Assembly: GCA_036937835.1 (NCBI GenBank) | Contig: CM072861.1 | Coordinates: forward strand, 9,665,501-9,729,500 | Source of the DNA: Pampus argenteus | Taxonomy: Eukaryota > Chordata > Actinopteri > Scombriformes > Stromateidae | Direction of reading: 5' to 3' | DNA: 64,000 nt | In this document: piece by piece, positions 39,301 to 53,800 of the stretch | How positions within the stretch are numbered: position 1 is the first letter of the stretch | Layout: the number at the start of each line of letters is the position of its first letter | Notes under the pieces: model-generated | Told to the model about the DNA's origin: nothing | Database searches by the model: none | The model's input: only the letters and a program-made list of their open reading frames with translations | Made by a program: the position numbers and the translations under genes

Positions 39301-41844
39301 ACAGAGAAAAGAGTATTTTTGAGACTGCTAAACTTACGAAAATTAAAATATATGTTTAAAACGTATCAGGACAAATCATACTGTCCTGTGTAATACTGTA
39401 TAGAGTGACAGATGGTAAAACAGAGAATGTTATGGAGGATGTTTTCCTATGTAAGACACCAAACCACCATCTTACCTGATCCCCACGCTTAAGGCCGGCT
39501 TCTGCTGCCTTGCTCCCGGCCTCCACAGCATCAATGAAGATGCGGAAACCTTTCTCCTGACCTCCGAGAAGGCTGAAGGCCAGCGGAGCCTCCCTGGACG
39601 GCTTGGTCAGCGTCACCAGCCGTGGCTTGGCTTTAGCAGCACACGCTATATTTAACAGTCTGAGGTGCCCACACATTTTCTGGGAAATCAAAACAAAATA
39701 ACGCACACAGATGTGAGGAAAGGTGAATCTATTTAGTGTTTAGCATGTTTAAGTCTTCTGTGAATGTTTTTAACTTACTTCTTTCTCCAAATTGTTTTCA
39801 AACTCCTCCAGAAAGCGAGTCATGGCAGGGTCACCCTCAAAGTCATTGAAGTGATTGTTTACCCACAGCAAGACTACCCGTGTAACCTGCAGCAACAACA
39901 TGAACAGTATAGGTCAACACACAGTTTAGGTTTTACTTGTTGTATATGATATCCTTTACATCAGTTAGCAAAAGTTTGAGTGTTTACATTTTCTTTTAGA
40001 GGATACATACTACATCTTCAAGGTAAAAGGTATTTGCTTTTCATAATTGACAGTTTCTTGCTTAATATTTGAACTGATTACTGCATAATATTGTATTATA
40101 AGCATGTATTAATCAAAATAAGTGGGGCAAAGTTTGGTTATCATGCTGCAAAATCCAACATGTCTGAAGCACAGTCTTGTGACACACAAAACTTTCAGAA
40201 GTTTTCCTGTGTTTGACTTTTTCAGGAATGCTAAGCAGCCAAATAGAGGTTTTCTGTTGGAGAACGTGGAGCCCTTACCTTGTCCCTGAGACTGGGGTCA
40301 TGGAACCACTCCAGGAGCTTCTTGCCCACGACCATGGGGCTGGAGAGGAAGGTCCTGTAGGTCAAAAGGAAGTCCTCGATGTAGGTGGGGTCCACCACTG
40401 AGTGTTCCTCCACCAGGTGCATGGTGAGACGTTCCGGTGTGCCCTGAGGTTAAACATTGTTATGGGATTGAAATAATCAAGACAATTGGCTTGCAGAGAT
40501 CTTTTTCATCTACATGTAATTATTTCTTTCTTTTGAATGTAAATGACTAGTCACCTTAATGACGATGTGTCCTTTCCTGGTGCCGGTGCGATCCAGTTCA
40601 CGGTGTTCCTTCACCATGACGATCTCCCCTTCCTCTTCGACCTTCTGCATGTTCTTCTCGACCTGATTGAGGATGCAGCAGTAGTCCTGCTGGGCTATGC
40701 ACACAAACTGGACAAGACAGGGTAAAACATGAGTTATAGGACAGACTGATGAATATGCTTATATTTATAATACTGAAATATTACACATTTTAAAAAGACA
40801 TGATTTTTCTATTACTGAACCCCCATTAGCATAAATATGTTAATGTTATCACTTAAAAGACCTTTACAAGGATCTTACCTGGCAGTCGTCCACCTTGGTC
40901 TTCATGACGCCCTTCATGTATTCCTTCTCCATGGTTGGCGATACCCCGAAGCTGTTCCCCATACAAAGGATCTCTGTCCGGCTGTCAGGGTACGTCACCT
41001 CCACCGAACCGTTCAGAATCACCGACCACGAGTCCAGCTGGAGCAGTGACATGTGATCGTAAGTGAAGAAAAAGAGAATAAAAAAAAGGAAAAAAAAAAC
41101 AAAGTGCAAATAATGAAAGAAATATTTTTTTGTGGATCAGATAAAGTTCAATCTAGTTCCCAACAGCTGTTGTCTCCTAATGAGTCAAAGTTATTTATCA
41201 AAAAGAACCGTATGCAGTAACTATAAAGGCACTGCTGCACTAACAGATGGTTTCTCACTTTCCTCAGAGGGATAGAACAATATCACAAGATTATTAGAAA
41301 TGTTTAGCAAAACGTAGCTAAAATAAGAGGTTAGAATACTCTCAAAGCTGCTTTGTTAGAAGTAATACATGCTTGACTCAAGTAAAGGAACATCTATCTC
41401 GTATTTGAGTTTATTAAAAAAAATGAGGATGTTTTCCAGAATTCCTGAAAAGCATTTTGTAGACACCCCACCCCCACCACCACCAGCCCTCCCCCTCCCG
41501 ACAGAAGCAATATGCTCAATGAACCTTGAATTCTCTATGAACAGACATTTACTAAATAAAGTGACCAGGCCTTGGAGGAAGGTTCTGCTTTCTACAGTTA
41601 TGGTGCATTGTAGCAAAAAAACAATAAAGAAAACAACCAAACTGTCTTCATTGAAACTCATGTCGTGTCTTTGCTGGAGAGAGAGAAAGAATAAGTGATG
41701 CCTGCTTTAGTTGCCTGAGGGATCGTAGAGAGGACCAGCGATAAGGGATGTTCACCATTTAGGTTTAATAGAGCAGAAAAAAAACACATCAAATGGAAGA
41801 AGAAAGATTAATTGGTGCGAGGGGTGAGACTAAGGTTCCCTGAG

Positions 41845-41883
<39 letters not shown>

Positions 41884-44800
41884 TATAGACAAGACTAAGT
41901 CACAAGACCAGGTTTCTGTGTGCTTGAATATGCACAAACACGCACCTCCTCTCCGTCATTGAGAACAATGGTGCCGGCGCGTTCGACAACAGCGAAAACC
42001 ATGACGGCGCACAGTTCCCTCCTCACTGACATGGTCATGTTGGCAAATGCTGGCAGCTGATGCATGAACTCCAGTAATTGCTCTGTGAGAAGGACAGAGG
42101 AGAGACAGCAGAGGAGGTTGAGTATTAACACCCAAAGGATGTTGACAAATGGAGAGATGGAGAGAGAGAGGACAGAAAATGCTCCTGACAGCCGAGAAGG
42201 CCCGAGCTGGAGGATGTGCATCAAAATGGATCATCACCACAATGAATAGCTAACAGAGGAATTATTCTCTGGAGAACCTAAAGCCAAATATCAATTCCAT
42301 CGACATAAACTTTAACGGCCAGCCAAGAATAACTGCTGACACTGCACTCAGTGACCTCGGCAAAAAGGAAGTTCATTGCCGACACTAAAACCAGACTTGA
42401 AATCATATTCATAAAAGTTCATTTTTGTTACATTTTTCAAGTCTGCCTTAATATAACAGCCAGGCTTCCATATGAACACTGAAGCAGTCTTTTTCTTGCT
42501 GTAATCACTTCATTCATTTTAGCCGTGGAGTGTGTCCCCGTCATTTACATTGTGAAGTGCATTTGAAGGAGATCTTTTACTGGTGAGACTACAGCAAGTA
42601 AAACATGTCGATGATTGTTTGAGCACACGACTTAAAAAAAATGTGAACCTATCTTTTTAGCACTCATATTTAAATGCATGGTGCACCTAAATTACCAGAG
42701 ACACATTTTCTCACTTATCTATAGTGCTATCTAGCGAATTCTTTGTGCTGCTAAAATCATTTAGAAAATGATTTTAATGTATTTTTTCATTATTGTTTGA
42801 AAAATGGGTATGCGTAATTGGCAGACGCTTTATATAATCCAGAAACTAAGAACATTTTACAACACCCTACACTGAGGCTCAAAGTAGGAAAATACGGCTT
42901 TTTCTTCAGCTACCAACCAGCTCTCCTCCTCTGGCTGGCCGGCAGCAGTCTGGCGGTCTGGCTGACCTGTGCTTGGCATGGTAACAATGTTGTGTGTGAA
43001 GCTGCGGAAGCACTGAAAGTTTAATGTGCTGGGAGAGGTGAGGCGAGAGGATGTGCCGGAGTGACCTAGAAAAGCCTGCTGAGCAGAGGGAGTGGTGTGC
43101 GACAGGGAGCTCAACGATGGAGGAGGAGGAGGAGGAGGAGGAAGAGGAGGACGGGGTTGGCACTCACTCTTGCTACATCCAATGCATCATCCTCTCTCAG
43201 TCCGCATCTGTAGCTAAGCTCTGAGAGTGCGTACTTAGTTTTTTTAAACATGGCTATCATTATCATGGCAGCTGACTCATAGCTTTAAGGGATATGATAC
43301 TGCAAGCCTGATGTGGCTTTGAGAATTACTCGAAAGCCTGAATCGTAAATGAGAGCAGAAAAGCAGAAAAGGCTTCAGACAAATGTAAATTTTAATGTGG
43401 CCGATTTAAATTTGGGTGTGGCTTTTACAGAGCAAAACTGGGTCATGGAGCCTGGTCCCAGCAGGGAACAACACTGCTTGTGTTCTTTAAAAAGACATCT
43501 CGCAAATATGGCACTCTGTGTTCACAGAAACTAGATCAGATAATAAGTTTATTCACAATAATTAACACTGAAGCTTGTTCAGTTTTTTTTATTTTTTATT
43601 TGTTTTATTTATAGCACTAATAAACAAACAAAAGACAGTTATACCCCGGACCGGTTGCTCACCTATGTCATCGTCAGTTCTGTCCATCGGGTCCTTTTCC
43701 AGGCAGTCCCGGACGATGTCCCGGCTCATGAGGGGGTCTGAAGCTCGCTCGATGTCCTCCTCATCATCGTCCTCCTCGGAGTCGACTGCTGTCTCTGGCA
43801 GGCCGCTCAGGTCCATGTCACCCGGTTCGTTCTCTGTAGCCTACAGACAGCGAACAGACGAGAAATGTGTCAGTCAAATGTGATTACTGATTTAAAAAAA
43901 ACAACAAAAAAAACGTGAGGGATTTGGTGTATCCGTCCAACCTCAGCAAATAGAAACCTACTGCTGGCTGTCACAATGTAACAATAAGGTCACAGTTCTG
44001 ATCTCCGTCATAACCGCTGTGTCACATCTATAGTTGCGTGTGCACGTTACAAACAATGCACCTAACTAAAGCAAATAAACGTTGGACTGTTAAAACTTCA
44101 GTCTCTTTTCTCAACAGCCAGTGTAAACTGTGTAAAAATAATCACCATTAAACTGTTTTACAAAACCAACACCAGCTGCAACACAGTACATTTCCAAACC
44201 AAAAGAAAAACAAAAAAGGCTTTGTATATGCTGTGCAGATTTGACCCATTTCGTGAAACGGATTAGATGTATTCAGTACAGTATGAGAGAGACAGGCGTC
44301 GATACTGCATACCAAACAGTCAGCTATGCATAGTAACAAGCTAATTAACTCCCAACTTTCCTCTCCTCTCCTCCACAGCAAACTCTATCGCCTGCCTCAC
44401 AGCCAGATCCTGTTCTTTGAAAGCAAAAGATGAAATATGTGTGGAACTGGGGGAAAATCAACTCGGATGAGGGGCGAAAAGTAATGCAATTACTTGTGCA
44501 TGTGCGATACCAACAGAGTTCCTCTGCTATCATCAAAGAAAATATTTCTGTAAATGACAGAGGCTATATTGCCTGATTCATGTTCACCCGACATGAAACC
44601 CTCTTACAGAACAAACCAAAGCATTCAGAGACAGATTACAAAGCATCAGCCAACAACAGCAGTGCAGCAACAAACCTCTTACCTCAACGCGGCGGCCCAG
44701 CTCACACTTCTTAATGGAAAGAGAAGGAAAGGTTGTCTTAGCAAAGTGTTGGCAAAATTTCAGAGCCAGGCGCATCTTCACCTCCCAGACTGTCAGTCTG

Positions 44801-47800
44801 CTTTTAATTTTTCAAGGCTCAGCGTCCCCGTGCTTGATCTCTCACCGTAACCCAATGTCATTTCTCCTCAAATGCCATGTGCAAAAGTCTCATTAATGAT
44901 TCAGGCCGGTGTCTGCGAGGCCATTTGGGCGTCGACGGCGCCCACTCTGGGGGGCGGGGCCGATAGACGCGGCGGAGACTGTTCATATGAGGCAGGTGTA
45001 TGTGTGATAATTGATAGTGAAGGGTAGCAGATTTAGAAACCAGCAGTATACAACACAACATTAAAACATTAAATTCTTCCAAAGCATCTGAAAATGGAGG
45101 AATAAAAAAAAAAAAAAAAACTGCAGACAGTTATATTGTGTTTTCTACAGATGGACACGTCGGAGAGGTTTCCTGAGGTAGTTCTGTGCATACAATATAT
45201 AAAGAAACAGCAGCACAAGAGAACTGAGGATGTAAACAATGCATATTTGCAATTATGCAAGTAAATACCACAGTGACTTTATTTGATTTCAACAAAAGCG
45301 CCATCATGTTTAAACAAAAGGTCGCCTTTGTGCTTTCATATTCGTGCACAGGCTAGTTTTCATGTCATGTGTGCATCAAAAATCCATAAATGTGCAGTAA
45401 GCTTTAAGAGTCTGTGGGCGAGTCAGGTGCTGTTAATATTTCATCAGGGCTATTCTTGGATCAATGCTTTCAAAGTCCTTCTGAAGGACCAATTTCATGA
45501 CTTATTCAGTCACAAAACAGTGACGTGAGAATGACGTAGGACTCTTCAGGAGGTGCTTCAGTTGTAGAGGCGAGAGCAGCACTTTAAAACGATTCAACCA
45601 AAATCTGTACCCGTATCTGCTCAGCAGCTCCTCAGCGACATGCTGAAAACATAATGTAGAATCAAATTAAAAATTTAAGACCACCATGTTTCTTGGTACT
45701 ATCAAACTTCCTACGGTCTAAAGTGTAAAGAACCAGGCCTCCCCTGATTATTCAAGAACACCCTCCAGCGTGGACCACAAACATCACTAGTGATCTTCTA
45801 CAGCACATTATTCATTCTGAAACCTGCAGAGTGTAACTTTAACCAACGACTTAAAAAAATAAAGTTGCAAAAAAAAACAAACAGTTTTTTTTTTCTTTTT
45901 TTTGCACTGAATGTGTAGAGTTAATTAAAGTTAGAGAAGGGGGCTTGAGATCAGAAGTAGTTCAACCCTGTGGACTGTCTGATAAAAGTGAATTACAGCC
46001 TCTATTCTTTATCTAACAACTGCCAATTAATCCCCTTTACAGTGGTAATGCAGCAGTAACCCCCGACAGTCAGAAATATATCTGAGAGGTCAGAGGATGA
46101 TTAAGATGAGAGGAAAGACGAAACCACATATTTCTTCAACATAATACATGTTTTTAGACCCTTCTCTTTCTATGAATTACTGGATAATTTCACCTCTTCG
46201 GGCCTGTACAAAAGGAAAATATCACTCTCACATGTGATTTAATTGGTCACAAGACAAAATGGCTGACCGTGACTGCTCTTCGTAGATTAACGTTGAACTA
46301 GTGCTGCAACTAATGATTATTCACATTATTGATTTATCTGCCAATTATATCCTCAACTAAGTGATTAGTCATTGTGTCAAATGTTTAGTTTAAAATGCCA
46401 TTTCACAGTGGCCAAAAGTGGCACATGCAATTCGCTTGTTTCGTCCGACCAACAGTCAATGAACAGAAGAAGAGATTCAGTTTATCATATGAGACAAAGA
46501 AAAGCAGTAAATCCTCACATTTAAGGAGCTAAAACCAGAAAATGTTTTGCTTCGAAAAACATTCACCGATAATCAAAATGGTCGCAGAATCATTTTCGGT
46601 CAACTGACTAATCGATTAACTGCACAGTTTTCAGGTGAGACGGTGAAGCCAAGTGTACTAGAAAAAAACAAACAGTTTGTGTACTTGACAAAACCTTTCC
46701 ACAGACAGAGAGCACCAGAGGGCTGAGCAGACGAGAGCGATCAGTGACAACCAACAGAAGGTCTTTAAACAGCAAACGGAGACAGACAAGCTGTTGCTAC
46801 AGGTAGTTTAGAAGCTGTTAGAGTAAAGAAGTAAGAGCCGGCAAAGGAGGATCGAGATTGAAGGAAGAAAGAAAACAGTGCAATGCGTTCGTGTGTGTTT
46901 CAGAGAGACGGAAACCAACAGAGCTGCTAGCAGATGGCTCTACCAGGATCACAGACTGGGGACAGTAGAGCCTGTTCAACTTGCCCTAGCCAACCACAGC
47001 ATGGCCAAACATATTATTTATACACACAAAAATGCATGCGCGCACATACACACGCTCAGTCATACTATACAGGTCTCGCACACGAGCTGCAATTCAAACA
47101 ATTCAAGCTAACACATGAACACAGGCCAGGAACATGTCTGTACAAAAACAAAGTGAATGTTATTTATGCTCCCGAGCACAGCCGCAAGCACACTCACAAA
47201 CAGACACACACTCACTAAATAAGCACGCAGCAGGTGACGGTGTTAGGAGCCAATGGGGTGGTTGTGCTATGTTAAGAGGATTAATTGCTGGGTTTGGGGC
47301 ACGTCCACAGTCATGAGATTTTGTGTGTTCTTTTGAGGTTTTTTTTTTATTTACATCTGGGGGTTAAGATTGCAGGACTGGTTTCTAATTTCACTTTTTT
47401 CTTTCTTTTAGTCACTGTTATTTATTCATTACCTTAGTCACACCCGAAACATTTTCTGTTAAGTCTACTGTTAATGTGTGTAATATTTTAGCTTAAAAAA
47501 GGCGTATTTGCTGTGTTTAAGCTCCCCTCCACTCGGGATTTCACATCACAGCTCCCTGGGAGTTCTGTACTTCAGCTTTGAGGTGATGAGAGGCAGAGCT
47601 GGAGTCAGGATGGAGTCTGGACCACCTGCTCGCTCATCTCCTGCTGAGCACTGACACGTTCCTATTTATGTCTTGTGGTCCATTTAACTGCTCCCGAAAT
47701 GTGTTGCCCTACTTAATGACACTAACCTGCATTCCCAGAGGTACATCTGATCCTTCAACTCAGCATGTCTCACCCAAAGAAACCACGCTTCCAATAATCT

Positions 47801-50800
47801 ACACAGACTTATGTGATCAATAACATTAGCTCATAAACACTACGTTAGTAAACACTAGTTAGTATGCTACAGTCACAAAAACACTCCGGTGTCAAAGTAT
47901 GTTAACCCACAAATAATTAAAATTGTCCGGTGGAGTTTATTAGATATTTAATATTTATTGTTTTCATTAATGTTGCAACTTTCTTCCTTGATATTGCAAT
48001 ATGTCTTGGCCTGCTACAGCCATCAATTGTCATGTCGATCAGTGAGGTATAGTGTGAAATGACAGGCAGGTATGTGTATCGCATCGCCCTTGTACATGGA
48101 TGCCTTTGAGGGTTGCACAAACAAACTCCACCATTCACTATTTAAACTATTTGATTACACACCCATCTCTGATTGTTATAATACCTTAAAAAGGGACAAA
48201 AGACAAACAACTCCTTTAGTGTTTGCACTAGAGCCAACTCTTCTGCAATCCACAGAAGAAGAGATGCAGCCTCTAGTTAGACTAACGTACTACTTTGGAG
48301 AATTTAAATTGCACATGACCCAACTTGATGACATTTACTGGTCAACAAACTATCACACCTAATCGATCATCGAGTGGAATCCAAGCTGGGGATCCAGCGC
48401 CGAGCGGGGAGACCTTACCTGGTAAATGTCTGACAGGCTGCTGCTTCCAGAGTCGCTGGTGATACTACATCCTGAGTGGCTGGAGGAGACGTGGGTCACC
48501 TGTGGGTGCAAGCCGTCGGCCAGGTGAAGTCTGCTGAAGTCTGCGGGGAGCTGCACATACACATACACACACACAACATACACACAGATGGTCAGTATCA
48601 GCCAGCTCAGCCACCACTGGTCACTCGCACTAACACGCATGCCGACTGACCGGCGGGAAAATATGTCTCCTTTACTCATAATAGGACAGCAGCCTAAAAC
48701 ACACAAATTATTTTCTAGTCATGAATAAAGGGGATTTATCTTTGTCTTTATTACACTGCTGTGATTAAACAATATTAACGGAACAACAACTATTAATTAG
48801 TCCCAATGCAAGCGTTCAATCTAACGGATGATTTATTATCAGGAAGGAAAAAGAAAAGGAAAAAAGGAAAGGAAAAAAGGGGGAGATGTTTAAATAAAAT
48901 TATTAAATCATCTGCATGATAAGTTTATGGGACTGAAGAAATTCCCTCCCTCAACGTGCACTAAATATCAGCCGTGTGATCCTTTAACTACGCTGGAACT
49001 CCTTTCACGGAGACACCCTAATTAAAGCACACAACTCACATAACCTAGATGAACACAGCAGGCTGTAATGGGGAAAACCCCTCTGAGTAATTTATACTGT
49101 ATAATATACCAGAAAACCCTGCTGTAATTAGCCATACTGTAAATGAACCAACCCAGTTTTTGTATGGAAATGACCCCGAAATGTAAATTACATCATCAAA
49201 CCCACTGGTGAAATTTTACATATGCGTGTACATATGTGTGTGTGTAATACTTTATATATATGTTGAGGCTTTGGTTTCAAACAGAGGTATATATAGTTGT
49301 ATGTACTACTTTGATCTCAATGCCTTTACACACAAATTATTAACATTTCCTTTATTTATTATGTGTATTTCATGCTGAACAAATATTTGATTTTAACTGA
49401 AAATGTATGTTTTTCTTTATTAAATATACACAATATATTGTATCATATTGAATAAAACTCATCATATCTGACAACGCCAGAGGGTTGAATTATGAATTTA
49501 ATCAAACTGTATAAACTAGTTCACTGGGTCTATAGATGTGAATATTTAATGACTAAATGTTTTATTTACCAATATATATTTGATCCTCAGCAGGGAGGCT
49601 GCGCTGACGTGCTCGCAACTCTACTTCTGGCTGTAGCAGGTCATCAATATTACATTTTTATATTTAGAAGTCGGTCTTAGTTGATTTAACTAGGTTGCTG
49701 GATTCGTCATGTAACATGAAATGCTAAATCTATACATCTTTAGAGCAGGTTTACAGTGACTTATAAGATGCATAATGTAGATAATGTAAAACTTCTTTTA
49801 ATGTATAATGATTTTAGATGTCTGCTCTAACAAATCTTAGATAACAAAGTACAACCAATCACTAATGGTCACCGACTCTTAGACCGTGAATTTCAGAGAA
49901 GAGATCCTGATGTAGGTGTGACGTTGGACATACTAAACCACAACACTGCCCCAAAAAAAAACGTTTTTTGGAAATCTGTCTCAACAGTGACAGCACTGTG
50001 AAATCTCACTTGGATGATAAATGGAATAGATTGGATAGAAATAGATCTTTGGAAGTTCATTTGCAAGTAAATGGGTTTGAGCTGTCATCTGCTCCCCAAC
50101 ATACTCGTCCGTCGTCACAGATCCAGAACCATCTCATCCGCATTACAACTTAATTAAAAGAGTTTTGGAAATGGGAGAGTGAACACTGTGGAATAGTAGA
50201 AAACTAGTTGCAGTAAAAAAATGTAAAAGCCTTAAAGTGTTGTGGCACTGAATCGATTTAGCAATTTATTTGGACGCCTTTCTGAGCTGATGAAGATTTC
50301 CAGTACTTGTGAGGGGAAAATTAGAATATGAGATATTTCTATTCCTTTATGTGTCAGTGACGAGTTACAGCTCCTGTGGTACTGAGGTACGATGTGATTA
50401 CGCTGTGTCAAAGATTGCCATCATGTTTAATTACCCGGATGACTGCACTAACCAAAATGGTCGACTGGAGGAGCCAGTCAGTCACTAACCCCCCTCTGGC
50501 TACTATATCCCATTCTCTCGTCTGGTTGACTTCACGCTGAACGCCTCCAGCTGACTTCCACGTTATTATTCCAGGCTTGACACTATTGCGTTAGTGTGAT
50601 GAATCTCTTTGTCTGACTGTAACTGCAGTGATAAAATCCTCATCACATTTACTTTTGATGACTTTTTGGGACAAAATGAGGTTATGTTTGAGTATATCAC
50701 TCAGAAAACCTCAGAAGTGACATTATTGTTGGGCTATTTATATTTATTGCTGGATATCTGTTGTGTGTGTATGGCTCTTCAACTGTAACTTTATTGTAAA

Positions 50801-53800
50801 GGCCCAAAAGGCCCAAAAACCCAAGGATTAAACACATAAATCACACGAAAGCACCAAGTAACAAACGCAATCTATCTCTCGTCAAAAACGTACAAGTAGC
50901 CTAATATTAAATATACAAATATTACAAGACAAGTCTGGTGATATTCTATTTTTTTCTGAGTCTGTAGTATTTATTGTATTTCTTTATTGCGATGAAGACA
51001 AACACTGTTGCAAAAACACAAAATCACCGGCCTTGTCCTTTGAGAATATATAAATATATACTAAGAAATACTATAGATTAAAATACTACTTCCATATGGA
51101 AACCAAAGCGTAGTCTGACATCAGGTAAATGCCGGTATTGTTAACAGATTTTTAACACTCAACCAGAGTGGAAGTGCACCGGGGGTAAATTAATTGAATA
51201 TTCTCATTATTGAGAGTACAAGACTGGTCATGTGGAGTTTGTCAATATGGCCTTCCAACCAGGCACTGGAGTGCTCTATATGTCAATATTCATAACCCCA
51301 CTGGTTTCCTCAACCAGTTAGAGAGGTCCCTTCTCCTCCCAACAACACCCCTCCTCCTTACACACATAAGCCCCTCCCCTCCTGGACAGAGACGGGAGAT
51401 AAAGGGAGGGGAGCAAAGAGGGATAAAGGGAGAGGATAATAAACACTTAATCCTTTCTCTCCAGTCATTTAGGTCATCTGTCTGTCGGTCAATAAGCCAG
51501 GGTCCATTCAGTCCATAAGCATGTGGTCCATTGACCTCTTTGGCCCAATGGCACGTAAGAGACCGGGCCAAGATGGATGCCAGCACAACAGTAATGATAC
51601 GCACTCATAATCAATCAATAGCACAGCAACACGACAAAACATGTGCAGCACTGTTAACTGCGATCAATCAATGCAATGTTTCAATCTGTTGCTGATATGC
51701 TCAACATCAACCATAGCATGAAATTGTGATTCATCCCCTACCTTACAGCGTATAGACCTCTCTGTACTCCACATGTAATGCTCTCACACAAACAAATGGA
51801 GTGAGCTCTTCAGAAGCCAAAGCCGGAAATACGTACAATCAGCTGTCACAGGAGGATTAGGCACTACTCTAATGCTAGAACCACAACACTCAGTCCTGCC
51901 TACATGTGAGCAGATGTGGTGCTGCTTAAATTACACTGTAGACCTAATGACCTAGATTGCTGGGTGGAAGCCCTGAGTGGAAGCGCTGGCTGGCTCTCAG
52001 TCTCCTTAATATGCTGGGGGTGAATCTGTGCTACTAGACTAGATGTCCATTACCGAGGGTGGCCAAGGTTTGAAATGCAACCCTTCGTGGTGTCAAAGCA
52101 TGCAACAGTCTCAAAAAAACAGCCTAGTAGTTTTACTTTCAAAAAAAGACGGGTTTAAGGTTTAAATTATGGAGCAAAACAACAACAAAATGAATTTTCC
52201 TCCAGAATTCGAGCTGCAAAAACTGCCTGAAGCTGTGTTTCTCCTTTCAACATTTCACTTTGTCGGCTTGTTAAAGAATGGAAAACTGCCAATGTTGGAA
52301 AGCTAAGAGACAGTGGGCACATCCCAGAGTTTCCCCTGACCATGGTGGCAGCTTCTCGCTTTCCTGAGCCCGGCGGATCAAGAGATTAAAACCCTTTCGG
52401 TGGGGTGTCCGATTAAATGGACCTGATATGCTCACTGGGCTTTCCCCTCCATAGTTACAGCTCGAGTCAGCAGTTTGCCTACAGTTTTCATATTAGTGAC
52501 AGTTTTTAACAAGATTATAAGGGACATAAGTGATGAAATGCAGCTTTTCAGCTATATAAAAAAAATGCTACATTTGTAGTACAGAAATGTCCCAACTCAC
52601 AATTTCTATCTGGTTTATTATCCAAGTCAAGCACGGCTAAAACATTTGGGAACTGATTGTCAGTGTATGAACATCAATCCCATAAAATGTTCAAAGATAA
52701 GGAGACAGCATTTATGGCTAAGATATCGCCGAAAGATGGACCCATAAAAAGTCCATGAAAATCTAATAAATCAGCATGAATTATTCTGGTGGAAGTCAGT
52801 GTGTGTCTTGTTGGAGTAAAGATAAAATGCAACCATAAGAATGGAAATCACAGGTCTACAGAAGGAAGATAAGCAATTATATAAGAGCTAACGGTCATGA
52901 ACCTATGATGGGGATGTCATTGCTATAATGAGATCTGTTGGGTTTCCTGCTGGGCTAAACGAATATTTACACAAGCCACCATTAACATGGTACATAAAAT
53001 TGTAGCTAATATCAAAAGCTAACTTCCACAGGCTGAAAGGCAGCCAGTAGAAAAATGAGCCAAACTGAGATTATTGCGCTCATGTTTCTCTGTATTTTAC
53101 ATAATTGTCATTCATGTTAACGTGCTGGCTTGTCTGCTTGTTTAGTCTAAATCAAGGTGCATGTGTGTTGTTTATTAAATTTTGGCTGTAGAAACAGTTA
53201 CATCCTGCCAACATTGCTTGAATAACAAAGAAGTGCTATTTGAAGACACATGCTGTTTTTTTCCTTTCTTTGAGATGATAAATATAGTAACCTTATAAGA
53301 AATGTTATGGTGGTATTTGAAGTGTGTAAAGTGTGAGGCTGGCTTACTTCCTAACTTGGACCGCATTTGCTCGATTCCTGGAAAACCAGTCAAATCAATG
53401 TTGAAAGATCTATTTCAGTGAGGGTGTTACTCAAATGTCACAGCACATATTCAGGTCTATGGATTATTATAGACTCACCACATTAGCAGGAAAATGCCAT
53501 GAAGTACAGTATCAAGACATAATCACCACACCATTAGAAGCTACATTGTAGTTTGCATTTAAGCCTAGTCAAATCACAGGGTAGCATATATAGAGTGCTA
53601 TATATGCTACATTAATATCCACACTTGTGGAGCGTGGTCTTTGGCTGGATATGGTATATAGAAGACATAAAAACTAGAAAATTACATGCAAATATATATA
53701 GTTTTAAAATTCAGGATGTTTACTGAATTTTGTACACAAGAGAGATTATTGGTAAATAAAGGCCTCCCTGAGAGAAGCTGCACAAACTGTGGGGAGGGAT

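Noticed and set aside
48072..48362. 96-codon plus-strand frame next to exon 2
   Set aside because: It is intronic and antisense to rapgef2, with no recognisable family or repeat-protein motif.
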